Shown one piece after another: positions 8,553 through 15,766 of a stretch of DNA of 64,000 nt (its first letter is position 1; the number at the start of each line of letters is the position of its first letter). The stretch is from Rhodoferax sp. (GTDB taxonomy: Bacteria > Pseudomonadota > Gammaproteobacteria > Burkholderiales > Burkholderiaceae_C). Below the pieces are notes generated by a model. That model was not told the DNA's origin. It ran no database searches and saw nothing but the letters and a program-made list of their open reading frames with translations. The DNA is taken from positions 388,324 through 452,323 of the forward strand of contig NZ_JAAFIX010000001.1 of assembly GCF_013297935.1 (NCBI RefSeq). Direction: 5' to 3'. Position numbers and translations under genes: made by a program.

Positions 8553-11500
8553 ATGTCCATTCACGCAGCGCTGAACCACGTCACCCACTACTCGTACGAC
8601 CGCCTGGTCAATCTCGGCCCCCAAGTCATCCGCCTGCGCCCGGCCCCGCACTGCCGCAGCAAAATCATTTCGTATTCGCTCAAGGTCGAGCCCAGCACCC
8701 ACTTTGTGAACTGGCAGCAGGACCCGTTTGCCAACTACCAAGCCCGCCTGGTGTTCCCCGAAAAAACCAAAGAGTTCAAGGTCACCGTTGACCTGGTGGT
8801 CGAAATGGCGGTGTACAACCCCTTCGACTTTTTCCTGGAGCCCGCGGCTGAGAACTTTCCATTCAAGTACGACAAGCTGCTGGGGCAAGAGCTGGCGCCC
8901 TACCTCGTGGCCGAACCGCTAACGCCCGAGTTCGAAAAATTCCTGAAGGCTATCGACCTGAAAGAGCGCCGCACCATCGACTTTCTGGTCTACATCAACC
9001 AGTTGGTGCACAACGCGGTCAGCTACACCATCCGCATGGAGCCCGGTGTGCAAACGCCGGAAGAAACCCTGACGCTGGCCAGCGGCTCGTGCCGCGACTC
9101 CGGCTGGCTGCTGGTGCAACTGCTGCGCCACTGCGGCTTGGCGGCGCGCTTTGTGTCGGGCTACCTGATTCAGCTGGCGCCGGACGTGAAATCGCTCGAC
9201 GGCCCCAGCGGCACTGAGGTCGACTTCACCGACCTGCACGCCTGGTGCGAGGTGTATTTGCCCGGCGCAGGCTGGATCGGGCTGGACGCTACCAGCGGCC
9301 TGTTGGCGGGCGAAGGCCACATTCCACTGGCCTGCACCCCGCAGCCCAGCGGTGCTGCCCCGATTGAAGGCGGCGTGGACAAGTCCGAGGTGGAGTTTGC
9401 CCACCACATGCAGGTCACCCGCCTGTATGAGTCCCCCCGCGTCACCAAACCCTACACGCCCGAGCAGTGGGCCGATGTCATGAGCCTGGGTGACCAGGTC
9501 GATGCCGAACTCGTGGCCGGCGATGTGCGCCTCACCATGGGGGGCGAGCCCACCTTTGTGGCGGTGAACGACCGCGACGCTGCGGAGTGGAACACCGACG
9601 CTCTGGGCCCCACCAAGCGTGGCTTTGCGACCGAGCTGGTGCACAAACTGCGCGACGAATACGGCCAAGGCGGCTTTCTGCACTTCGGTCAGGGCAAGTG
9701 GTACCCCGGCGAGCAGCTGCCCCGCTGGGCGCTCAACATCTACTGGCGCGCCGACAAACAAAAGGTCTGGAGCAACCCGGCCCTGTTCACCGACGAGCGC
9801 AAGCCCACCCACTACACCGCCGAAGACGCGGGCTACTTCATCCGCAGCCTGGCCGGCAAGCTGGGCCTGACCGACAAATACGTGCAGGCCGGCTATGAAG
9901 ACACCTGGTACTACCTGTGGCGCGAGCGCCGCCTGCCGGTAAATGTGGACCCCTTCAACAGCAAGCTCGACGACGAAATGGAGCGCGCCCGCCTGCGCCG
10001 CGTCTTCGAGCAAAAACTCGACTCCGTGGTGGGCTATGTGCTGCCCCTGAAAGTCGGCACGGGCCCGCGCCTGACCGGCCCGAGCTGGACGACCGGCCCC
10101 TGGTTCTTCCGCGACGAGCGCATGTACCTCATGCCCGGCGACTCGCCCATGGGCCTGCGCCTGCCGCTGGACTCGCTGCCTTGGGTCAGCGAGGGCGACT
10201 TCCCCTACCTGGTGGAGAGCGACCCCACGGTGGACCGCGGCCCCCTGCCGGCGCACGGCGCCTTGGCTGCGCGCTATGCGGTCGGTGCCAAAACCACCCT
10301 TCCCGTGACCGGTAGCCTGGCCACCAGCGGGCTGCCCTACAAGGCGGGCAACCTCGCCGTGCCTGAGGCCAGCCGCAAAATGCAAAGCGCCGTCGGCTTG
10401 GCCAAGGCAGGCGACACCGCGGTATCCACCAACGCCCAGAGCGCCAAGCAGCCGGAGCCGGCCATGTACGCCGAGGCGCCCAACCGCTTTGAGTCCGCCC
10501 ACTGGATCACCCGCACCGCGCTGTGTGTGGAAGTGCGCGACCCGCGCCGCGCCAGCGGCCCCAAGGCCGAGGCGGTGGGCTCCAAATCGGGCGTGATGTA
10601 CATCTTCATGCCGCCACTGGAGCGCCTGGAAGACTACCTGGACCTGCTAGCCGCCATTGAGGCCACCGCCAGCGAACTCAAAATGCAAGTCGTGCTGGAA
10701 GGCTACCCGCCCCCCCGCGACCCGCGCTTGAAGTTGCTGCAAGTCACCCCGGACCCCGGCGTGATCGAGGTCAACGTTCACCCCGTCACCAACTGGAAAG
10801 AGCTGGTCTACAACACCGAGTTTTTGTACAACGCGGCATTTGAATCTCGCCTCTCTGCCGAGAAGTTCATGACTGATGGCCGCCACACTGGCACCGGCGG
10901 TGGCAACCACTTTGTCATGGGCGGCGCCACGCCGGCCGACAGCCCGTTTTTGCGCAAGCCTGAGCTGCTGGCCAGCCTGCTGCTGTATTGGCACAACCAC
11001 CCGTCGCTCAGCTACCTGTTCAGCGGCATGTTTGTGGGCCCCACCAGCCAGGCCCCGCGTGTGGACGAAGCCCGCAACGACCAGCTCTACGAGCTGGAAA
11101 TCGCCATCGAGCAGATCTACAAAAACCGCGAGCTCTACGGCCAGACCATGCCGCCGTGGCTGGTGGACCGCACGCTGCGCAACATCCTGATTGATGTGAC
11201 GGGCAACACCCACCGCAGCGAGTTCTCCATCGACAAGATGTACTCGCCGGACTCGTCTACCGGTCGCCTGGGCTTGCTGGAACTGCGCGCCTTCGAGATG
11301 CCGCCTCACCCCCACATGAGCAGCGTGCAGCAGCTCCTGCTGCGTGCGCTGGTGGCCCGCTTCTGGAAGTCGCCGTACAAGGCGCCGGTCACCCGCTGGG
11401 GCACCGAGCTGCACGACCGCTACATGCTGCCCACCTTCATCAAAATGGACTTTGATGATGTGATGGCCGACATGAACATGGCCGGCTACGCGTTCGACAC

Positions 11501-12083
11501 CAGCTGGTTTGCACCGCACTACGAGTTCCGCTTCCCGCTGGTGGGCTCGGTCAAGAGCATGGGCGTGGAGTTGACCCTGCGCAACGCGCTGGAGCCTTGG
11601 CACGTTATGGGCGAAGAAAGCTCCGCCGGCGGCACCGCCCGCTACGTAGACTCCAGCCTGGAACGCCTGGAAGTGCGCGTCACCGGGCTGAATGAGAGCC
11701 GCTACGTGGTCACCTGCAACGGCGAGGCCCTGCCTATGACCAGCACCGGCACAGTGGGTGAGTTTGTCGCCGCTGTGCGCTACAAGGCCTGGAACCCGCC
11801 GAGCAGCCTGCACCCCACCATTGGCGTGCATGCCCCGCTGACCTTTGACATTGTCGACACCTGGATGAAGCGCTCGCTAGGCGGTTGCCAGTACTTTGTG
11901 GCCCACCCCGGCGGGCGCAATTACGACACCTTCCCGGTCAACAGCTACGAGGCCGAGAGCCGCCGCCTGTCCCGCTTCAGCGCACTGGGCCACACCCCGG
12001 GCACGCTGGTGGTGCCACCGGCCACCATCCATGTGCCGGGCAGCAAGGAGTTCCCGTTTACCAAAGACATGCGGCGGAACTGA
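8553..12083 (+). CDS. Large transglutaminase-like protein with DUF2126 domain
   Basis: A predicted cytoplasmic protein of 1176 residues with no signal peptide. The N-terminal ~320 residues form a bacterial transglutaminase-like module with an intact triad: Cys180 in GSCRDSGWL, His in [15 protein letters not shown], and Asp in GLDATSG. The remainder is the DUF2126-type region (for example [44 protein letters not shown] and [18 protein letters not shown] text). An Ala/Pro/Lys-rich insert lies near residues 570-650. Proteins of this type accompany alpha-E and ATP-grasp genes, present here just across comEC at 3351-5840. It is transcribed divergently from comEC. The substrate is unknown; peptidase or amide-forming activity is inferred from the fold. 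Confidence 0.88.
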   Translation: MSIHAALNHVTHYSYDRLVNLGPQVIRLRPAPHCRSKIISYSLKVEPSTHFVNWQQDPFANYQARLVFPEKTKEFKVTVDLVVEMAVYNPFDFFLEPAAENFPFKYDKLLGQELAPYLVAEPLTPEFEKFLKAIDLKERRTIDFLVYINQLVHNAVSYTIRMEPGVQTPEETLTLASGSCRDSGWLLVQLLRHCGLAARFVSGYLIQLAPDVKSLDGPSGTEVDFTDLHAWCEVYLPGAGWIGLDATSGLLAGEGHIPLACTPQPSGAAPIEGGVDKSEVEFAHHMQVTRLYESPRVTKPYTPEQWADVMSLGDQVDAELVAGDVRLTMGGEPTFVAVNDRDAAEWNTDALGPTKRGFATELVHKLRDEYGQGGFLHFGQGKWYPGEQLPRWALNIYWRADKQKVWSNPALFTDERKPTHYTAEDAGYFIRSLAGKLGLTDKYVQAGYEDTWYYLWRERRLPVNVDPFNSKLDDEMERARLRRVFEQKLDSVVGYVLPLKVGTGPRLTGPSWTTGPWFFRDERMYLMPGDSPMGLRLPLDSLPWVSEGDFPYLVESDPTVDRGPLPAHGALAARYAVGAKTTLPVTGSLATSGLPYKAGNLAVPEASRKMQSAVGLAKAGDTAVSTNAQSAKQPEPAMYAEAPNRFESAHWITRTALCVEVRDPRRASGPKAEAVGSKSGVMYIFMPPLERLEDYLDLLAAIEATASELKMQVVLEGYPPPRDPRLKLLQVTPDPGVIEVNVHPVTNWKELVYNTEFLYNAAFESRLSAEKFMTDGRHTGTGGGNHFVMGGATPADSPFLRKPELLASLLLYWHNHPSLSYLFSGMFVGPTSQAPRVDEARNDQLYELEIAIEQIYKNRELYGQTMPPWLVDRTLRNILIDVTGNTHRSEFSIDKMYSPDSSTGRLGLLELRAFEMPPHPHMSSVQQLLLRALVARFWKSPYKAPVTRWGTELHDRYMLPTFIKMDFDDVMADMNMAGYAFDTSWFAPHYEFRFPLVGSVKSMGVELTLRNALEPWHVMGEESSAGGTARYVDSSLERLEVRVTGLNESRYVVTCNGEALPMTSTGTVGEFVAAVRYKAWNPPSSLHPTIGVHAPLTFDIVDTWMKRSLGGCQYFVAHPGGRNYDTFPVNSYEAESRRLSRFSALGHTPGTLVVPPATIHVPGSKEFPFTKDMRRN

Positions 12084-12520
12084 GTTTTTTTCCAAATCTG
12101 CCTCCAACCCCCGTGGAATATGCGCAAGCAGCTACTGAAAATGTAGCAATTTGATTCACGCGGGGGCGGGCACAGCTCTGGAAGAACGGCCGCTTTGCGG
12201 GGCGGAAGCTGACTTTCAAGGAAGGCATACAGTTCCAGCATCTTGCAGGGTTTGTCCGTTCTGTTATCGCCATCAAAAATGCAGCTAAAGGCAAAATAGT
12301 CAATCAAATCAAAGCGCTCTTGATTTGGCATAAACCGTGTTCATCAGCAAGCCGCCTTGTTCATAAGCAGGTTTGCAGGGTTTAGCTCCTTTTTTATGAA
12401 GAGCCATGCGGCCTTAAATCTGCGAAATCAGATATAAATCAAGCACTTAAAAATTCCAACGGAGGAAATCATGGGTCCAAGCGACTTTGTTCATAAGACG
12501 GGTCTCACTTCCATAACACG
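12084..12520. other. 437-base region without a convincing gene
   Basis: Holds an interspersed repeat at 12092-12151 and then AT-richer sequence up to the left boundary of integron cassette 1. Neither strand shows a frame with a ribosome binding site and recognisable protein. I looked for an attI or a further attC ending at 12520 and found no convincing paired arms. A TTCCAAC about 65 bases upstream is the only candidate outer box. Confidence 0.5.
12092..12151 (-). repeat. Interspersed repeat, copy d
   Basis: One of the best-preserved copies. On the minus strand it reads TTGCTACATTTTCAGTAGCT, then GCTTGCGCATATTCCACG, then GGGTTGGAGGC. It lies just after the transglutaminase-like gene. Confidence 0.8.
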
Positions 12521-13198
12521 TTAGAAGGCAGTCGATGGCTGGTCTCCTTGCCCTCTTAGTAATTGCCTTATGGGCCGCTGCGTCTGTGACGTTAGCGAAG
12601 GCCGTCTCCTCGAAATCATTCCCATTGGCACTTGCGGTTCCGGCGATCTTCTTTATGCCTTTTTTCGATGAGGCGATAGGCTTAGGGCAGTACTCATATC
12701 TCTGCCAAAGGAGTGAAATCAAACTTCACGGGGCAATTCCAGTGGGGAACGAACTTTATTCCGAAGACGGAGAGTGGCGGCTTGGATTTACCTCCCCCCC
12801 CGAGCATTGGAGAGAGCACCTCGCACTGGTACGCCTAGCTGACTCTTTAGTTCGATGGGACAGTGGTGTATCCCAGCCAATCCACTCGCTCAGCCCAGTA
12901 GACTCCAGACATACCAGAATTATCGATTCAAGGACTGGAAGGCTTCTTTCGGAATGGACTTCTTATTCGTTTAAAGGTGGCATCGTTAGACGAACCCTAC
13001 TTGACGGTTCAACACAATGCTTTCCTGAGCCGATTAACCAGAATGGCTACGTCATGTACAAGCAAATAATGGCCTACTCAAAACCATGATGATGCGGAAT
13101 CTTGGCGGAAAATTGCCTTCTAACTGGTCGGCCCACACGGACACGCAGCAGCAGGATGCCGCTACGCGGCACGTTCTGCTTGCCGGTGGCCTCCGACG
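12521..13198 (+). mobile_element. Integron gene cassette 1 (678 bp)
   Basis: The cassette starts with TTAGAAGGC after a G at 12520 and ends at the G of GTTAAAC at 13198. Its first ten bases with that G, GTTAGAAGGC, are the exact reverse complement of GCCTTCTAAC at 13115-13124. This is what site-specific excision and insertion at G/TTRRRY requires. It carries one gene (12535-13089) that nearly fills it, in the usual cassette orientation, and its base composition is clearly poorer in GC than the chromosome around it. Confidence 0.85.
12535..13089 (+). CDS. Cassette-encoded hypothetical membrane protein
   Basis: A 184-residue protein not recognised as any family. The N-terminal ~50 residues contain two hydrophobic stretches (LLALLVIALWAAASVTLA and FPLALAVPAIFFMPFF). 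A ~130-residue polar domain follows, with HTRIIDSRTGRLLSEWTSYSFKGG, which resembles the strands of small periplasmic phage- or cassette-borne proteins. The ATG lies 14 bases after the cassette boundary, typical of integron cassettes. No good ribosome binding site precedes it, as is common for such genes. Transcription would depend on a promoter outside the cassette. Lower GC than its neighbours fits foreign origin. Confidence 0.65.
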   Translation: MAGLLALLVIALWAAASVTLAKAVSSKSFPLALAVPAIFFMPFFDEAIGLGQYSYLCQRSEIKLHGAIPVGNELYSEDGEWRLGFTSPPEHWREHLALVRLADSLVRWDSGVSQPIHSLSPVDSRHTRIIDSRTGRLLSEWTSYSFKGGIVRRTLLDGSTQCFPEPINQNGYVMYKQIMAYSKP

Positions 13199-13204
13199 TT
13201 AAAC
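13118..13204 (+). repeat. attC site of cassette 1
   Basis: Outer boxes are TTCTAAC (13118-13124) and GTTAAAC (13198-13204). Between them is an imperfect palindrome whose arms include GGTCGGCCCAC/GGTGGCCTCCG, GCAGCAGGA/TTCTGCT, and an apical GCCGC-TAC-GCGGC stem. CCGACGTT before the cleavage point matches the second attC. The 87-base length is within the known attC range. The first base of the left box departs from the RYYYAAC consensus. Confidence 0.85.
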
Positions 13205-13550
13205 CTCATGGAAGACAAAGTCACTCTCGAACTGTCTCGCGATGAAGCGCTGGTGCTTGAGGGGCTGTTCGCGCGCTTCGAGCATGTGCACTCGTTGGCG
13301 TTGAAGCACAACGCAGAGTTCATCGCACTGTCCCGAATATCGGGACAGATTGAGAAAGCCTTGACCGAGCCATTTCAGTCGGACTACATGACATTGCTGG
13401 GTGCCGCACGATCTCGTGTTGCGGAAGGCTATGAGGGTTTGGCGCCGGGAGTTAGCCAGTGAATTTCACCTATTCGTGCACCAGCTTCTGCGCCATGAGG
13501 TTTAACAGGGCGCCCAAGTCGGACGCCTTCGGCGCCCTTTGGCTTCGACG
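13199..13550 (+). mobile_element. Integron gene cassette 2 (352 bp)
   Basis: Begins TTAAACCTC at 13199. GTTAAACCTC is the exact reverse complement of GAGGTTTAAC at 13497-13506 in its own attC. It ends at G13550 of GTTGAGG. It contains one short gene starting 9 bases after the boundary. Two adjoining cassettes with matching ends are hard to explain by chance. Confidence 0.83.
13208..13462 (+). CDS. Cassette-encoded small hypothetical protein
   Basis: An 84-residue acidic, mainly helical protein (LSRDEALVLEGLFARFEHV, AEFIALSRISGQIEKAL, YMTLLGAARSRVAEGYEG). I do not recognise the family. The leucine-rich helices and small size resemble small cytoplasmic cassette proteins of unknown function or antitoxin-like partners, but no toxin gene is next to it. 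The ATG follows the cassette boundary by 9 bases, and translation would rely on upstream transcription. Real coding is supported by its exact fit between two recombination sites. Confidence 0.65.
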   Translation: MEDKVTLELSRDEALVLEGLFARFEHVHSLALKHNAEFIALSRISGQIEKALTEPFQSDYMTLLGAARSRVAEGYEGLAPGVSQ

Positions 13551-13556
13551 TTGAGG
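13500..13556 (+). repeat. attC site of cassette 2
   Basis: Outer boxes are GTTTAAC (13500-13506) and GTTGAGG (13550-13556). The inner part has GGGCGCC/GGCGCCC and GTCG/CGAC pairing around ACGCCTTCGGCG. At 57 bases it is a compact attC. CTTCGACGTTGAG parallels CTCCGACGTTAAA at the first site. Confidence 0.8.
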
Positions 13557-13613
13557 CTGTAAAAAACCATCGCTGGCACGCCCTTCCCGATCTCTCTTTG
13601 CAAGAAGATCACC

Positions 13614-13799
13614 ATGCTCCGCTACAAACCCCAAGACCGCAACAGCGTCGCCTTTGCACAGAACCACCTGGTAGAACACGAACCGGATCTGAGGTCCTTG
13701 GATGGTCGGTTCAAGTTCGTGTTGCTGGCCTATGCCGCATCGCTGCGGCCAAACCGTCACACGGCCCTAGCATGCAACTTGCATACTCAGCGCCTTTAA
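13614..13799 (+). CDS. Possible small protein of 61 residues
   Basis: An ATG with AAGAAG seven bases upstream opens a frame MLRYKPQDRNSVAFAQNHLV that ends just before the ParA-like gene. It lies after the second attC, in the place where a third cassette would begin, but no matching attC closes it. The peptide resembles nothing I know, so it may be a chance frame. Confidence 0.25.
   Translation: MLRYKPQDRNSVAFAQNHLVEHEPDLRSLDGRFKFVLLAYAASLRPNRHTALACNLHTQRL
13772..13784. promoter_or_regulatory. Palindrome ahead of the ParA-like gene
   Basis: ATGCAA-C-TTGCAT is a perfect 6-bp inverted repeat around a single base, centred 36 bases before the ATG at 13814. It could be an operator for autoregulation. 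No direct evidence links it to a protein. Confidence 0.35.
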
Positions 13800-13813
13800 C
13801 AAGGAAAACACAG

Positions 13814-14521
13814 ATGCCCTCCATCAACTTCATCGGCGGCGAAAAAGGCGGCGTCGGCAAATCCGTGCTGGCGCGTGTGCTCGCGCAATATTTCATTGAC
13901 AAGGGGCGGGCCTTCACCGGGTTTGACACCGACCGCTCCCACACCTCGTTCACCCGCTTCTATGCGGACTTTGCCTCGCCGGTCGTGGTCGACACCTACG
14001 AAGGCCTGGACCTGATCGCCGCGGTGTTTGAGGAGGAGCCTGTCGAAGGGCCGGCTCCCAACGTCATCGTCGATCTGGCCGCCCAGACCGCCGCACCGTT
14101 GGCCCGCTGGGTCAAAGACTCCGACCTGGTCTCACTGATGGCCAGCATGGGCATTACGGTGAACTTCTGGCACGTGGCCGATGCGGGCAAAGACTCCGTG
14201 GACCTGTTGGACCGTCTGGTGGCCACTTATGGTGCCGGACCGAACTACATCGTGGTGAAAAACCAGGGCCGTGGCAGCGACTTTTCTCAGCTCGAAGACT
14301 CTGCCGCACTCAAAAAGGCCATTGCACTGGGCGGTCATGTCACCACCCTGCCCCAGCTGCACGAAGCGAGCATGCGCAAAATCGACCGGCAAAACGCCAG
14401 CTTCTGGGCCGCGGTCCACCGCAAAGACGGGGACGACAGCCTCGGCATGCTGGAGCGCCAGCGGGTCAAAACCTGGCTCAAAAGCTGTTACAGCACCTTC
14501 GATACGCTGCCTTTGGGCTGA
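13814..14521 (+). CDS. ParA/MinD-like P-loop ATPase, mobilisation-protein type
   Basis: A 235-residue protein starting MPSINFIGGEKGGVGKSVLA, with a deviant Walker A motif KGGVGKS near residue 11. It continues with DTDRSHTSF and NVIVDLAAQTAAP, the Walker B-like strand. The length and text resemble the CobQ/MinD-like proteins annotated as mobilisation or TraL-like proteins rather than chromosome-partitioning ParA. AAGGAAA precedes the ATG at 13814; a longer frame starting upstream overlaps other sequence and has no signal. It is alone: no parB or relaxase is adjacent. It sits right after the integron cassettes, so it could belong to the same accessory segment, although its GC-rich codon use matches the chromosome. 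Confidence 0.7.
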   Translation: MPSINFIGGEKGGVGKSVLARVLAQYFIDKGRAFTGFDTDRSHTSFTRFYADFASPVVVDTYEGLDLIAAVFEEEPVEGPAPNVIVDLAAQTAAPLARWVKDSDLVSLMASMGITVNFWHVADAGKDSVDLLDRLVATYGAGPNYIVVKNQGRGSDFSQLEDSAALKKAIALGGHVTTLPQLHEASMRKIDRQNASFWAAVHRKDGDDSLGMLERQRVKTWLKSCYSTFDTLPLG

Positions 14522-14556
14522 AACTGCAGCCAACACTGGAGTGGTTTAGCCGGGTA

Positions 14557-14570
14557 TTGATCAAGATCAA
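14557..14570. promoter_or_regulatory. FNR/ANR-type binding site
   Basis: TTGATCAAGATCAA is an exact match to the FNR consensus TTGAT-N4-ATCAA. Its centre is about 89 bases before the ATG of the HiPIP gene and 42 bases after the stop of the ParA-like gene. It is expected to act in oxygen-limited conditions, either activating or repressing depending on the transcription start, which is not known. Confidence 0.75.
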
Positions 14571-14652
14571 GTGGCGAGAGCAGGGTTTTCATAACAATCC
14601 GGACATGCCCCGCTATCGTGCGGGCATGCCTTTCACCCTAGGAAACCAAGCC

Positions 14653-14958
14653 ATGACACAACGTCGCGAATTCATGATTCAAGTCGCGCTCGGCAGCACT
14701 GCGCTGCTGGCAAGCCAGGTTCACGCAGCTGCACCCATGTTGGCAGAAACCGACCCGCAAGCCGGTGCCCTCGGCTACAAAGCGGACGCCAGCAAGGTCG
14801 ACAAAGCCAAGTTCCCCAAGTACGCAGCCGGCCAAGCGTGCTCCAATTGCGCGCTCTACCAAGGTAAGGCCGCTGACGCCGCCGGCGGTTGCCCGCTGTT
14901 TGCCGGCAAACAAGTCGCCGGCAAAGGCTGGTGCAGCGCTTACGCTAAGAAGGCCTGA
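14653..14958 (+). CDS. High-potential iron-sulfur protein (HiPIP)
   Basis: A 101-residue periplasmic electron carrier with a 4Fe-4S cluster. The start at 14653 gives a Tat-type signal, TQRREFMIQVALGSTALLAS, cleaved near VHA-A. This fits a protein whose cluster is inserted before export. The mature domain has four cysteines in the HiPIP spacing: ACSNC, GGCPLF and GWCSAY. HiPIPs feed electrons to photosynthetic reaction centres, oxidases or other periplasmic acceptors. AGGAAA precedes the ATG. The FNR-type box upstream suggests oxygen-responsive control. A strong hairpin terminator follows, so the gene is probably monocistronic. Confidence 0.92.
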   Translation: MTQRREFMIQVALGSTALLASQVHAAAPMLAETDPQAGALGYKADASKVDKAKFPKYAAGQACSNCALYQGKAADAAGGCPLFAGKQVAGKGWCSAYAKKA

Positions 14959-15018
14959 CCTCAGCCTGCGGCTCACTGGCCGCAAACCAAACAAGCAGTC
15001 TGCACCGCTTGTCTGCCT

Positions 15019-15051
15019 AGCCACCGCAACCATGTTGACGGTGGCTTTTTT
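15019..15051 (+). terminator. Intrinsic terminator after the HiPIP gene
   Basis: AGCCACCG pairs with CGGTGGCT, extended inside by CAAC-CAT-GTTG with one bulged A, and is followed by six T residues. It also covers the end of the convergent flavin reductase gene. Confidence 0.8.
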
Positions 15052-15670
15052 ATTGCGGCCTGAACATCTTGAAAAGCTGCCCAGGCCCCACGCTGAAATA
15101 ATCCGCCGGCCCGCCCCCCCGCAACACGTGCTCGGCAGCCGCGGTGTCATAGACCCCATCCACCAGCAAGCGCCGGTCCAGGTGCACCCCGACCACCTCG
15201 CCCAGGATCAACCAGCTGGGCACCGTAGCGCCTGTTGCGGTCTGCAACTGAACGATCTGGGTGCAACGGCACTCGAAACTGACGGGGCTCTCTTGCACCC
15301 TGGGAACCGCCACGAGGTTCGAGGCCGCCGGCGTGAGGCCTGCGAGTGAAAACTCGTCCACGTCGGGCCCCACGGGGGCACAGGTTTGATTCATCGCCTC
15401 CGCTAGTTCTTTCGTGACCAGATTCCACACGAACTCGCCGGTCGCCTGAATGTTGCGCAAGGTGTCTTTGGCGCCGATGCTGGAAAATCCGACGATGGGC
15501 GGCACGTAGTTGAAAGCATTAAAGAAACTGTAGGGTGCGAGGTTGAGCACCCCGTCGGGGGCGCGGCTCGATATCCAGCCGATAGGCCGGGGCCCGACGA
15601 TGGCGTTAAACGGGTCATGGACCAGCCCATGACCTGACCGGGGTTCGTAGAAATGGAATTCGTTACGCAT
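15050..15670 (-). CDS. Flavin reductase-like domain protein
   Basis: A 206-residue protein of the FMN-binding split-barrel flavin reductase family (DIM6/NTAB type). Typical stretches are VGPRPIGWISSRAPDGVLNLAPYSFFNAF, VGFSSIGAKDTLRNIQATGEFVWNLV and SPVSFECRCTQIV. It reduces or binds FMN with NAD(P)H; the physiological partner is unknown. The ATG at 15670 gives MRNEFHFYEP, the usual family start, and a longer in-frame extension was rejected. No strong ribosome binding site is seen. It is divergent from the ATP-grasp/alpha-E fusion gene. Confidence 0.85.
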   Translation of the reverse strand: MRNEFHFYEPRSGHGLVHDPFNAIVGPRPIGWISSRAPDGVLNLAPYSFFNAFNYVPPIVGFSSIGAKDTLRNIQATGEFVWNLVTKELAEAMNQTCAPVGPDVDEFSLAGLTPAASNLVAVPRVQESPVSFECRCTQIVQLQTATGATVPSWLILGEVVGVHLDRRLLVDGVYDTAAAEHVLRGGGPADYFSVGPGQLFKMFRPQ

Positions 15671-15766
15671 AAAAAGCCGAGTTTTTGCAATTGCCGTGAA
15701 GTATGACCGGCATGGTGATTGCTTGCAGAGGCCCAGAGTCCGCCCTTGCTGGCATACTTGCCCACA

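Noticed and set aside
8919..10502. 527-codon minus-strand frame inside the transglutaminase-like gene
   Set aside because: Shadow of a conserved gene with catalytic residues on the plus strand.
11945..12331. Possible integron integrase remnant upstream of cassette 1
   Set aside because: The peptide shows none of the tyrosine recombinase boxes or the IntI-specific segment; it overlaps the end of the transglutaminase-like gene and a repeat.
12447..12722. 91-codon minus-strand frame crossing the left end of cassette 1
   Set aside because: It spans a recombination boundary and lies opposite the cassette gene; no ribosome binding site.
13551..13813. A third integron cassette
   Set aside because: CTTTAAC at 13794-13800 resembles a left box, but it is not complementary to the GTTGAGGC that would start the cassette, and no right box or hairpin follows before the ParA-like gene.
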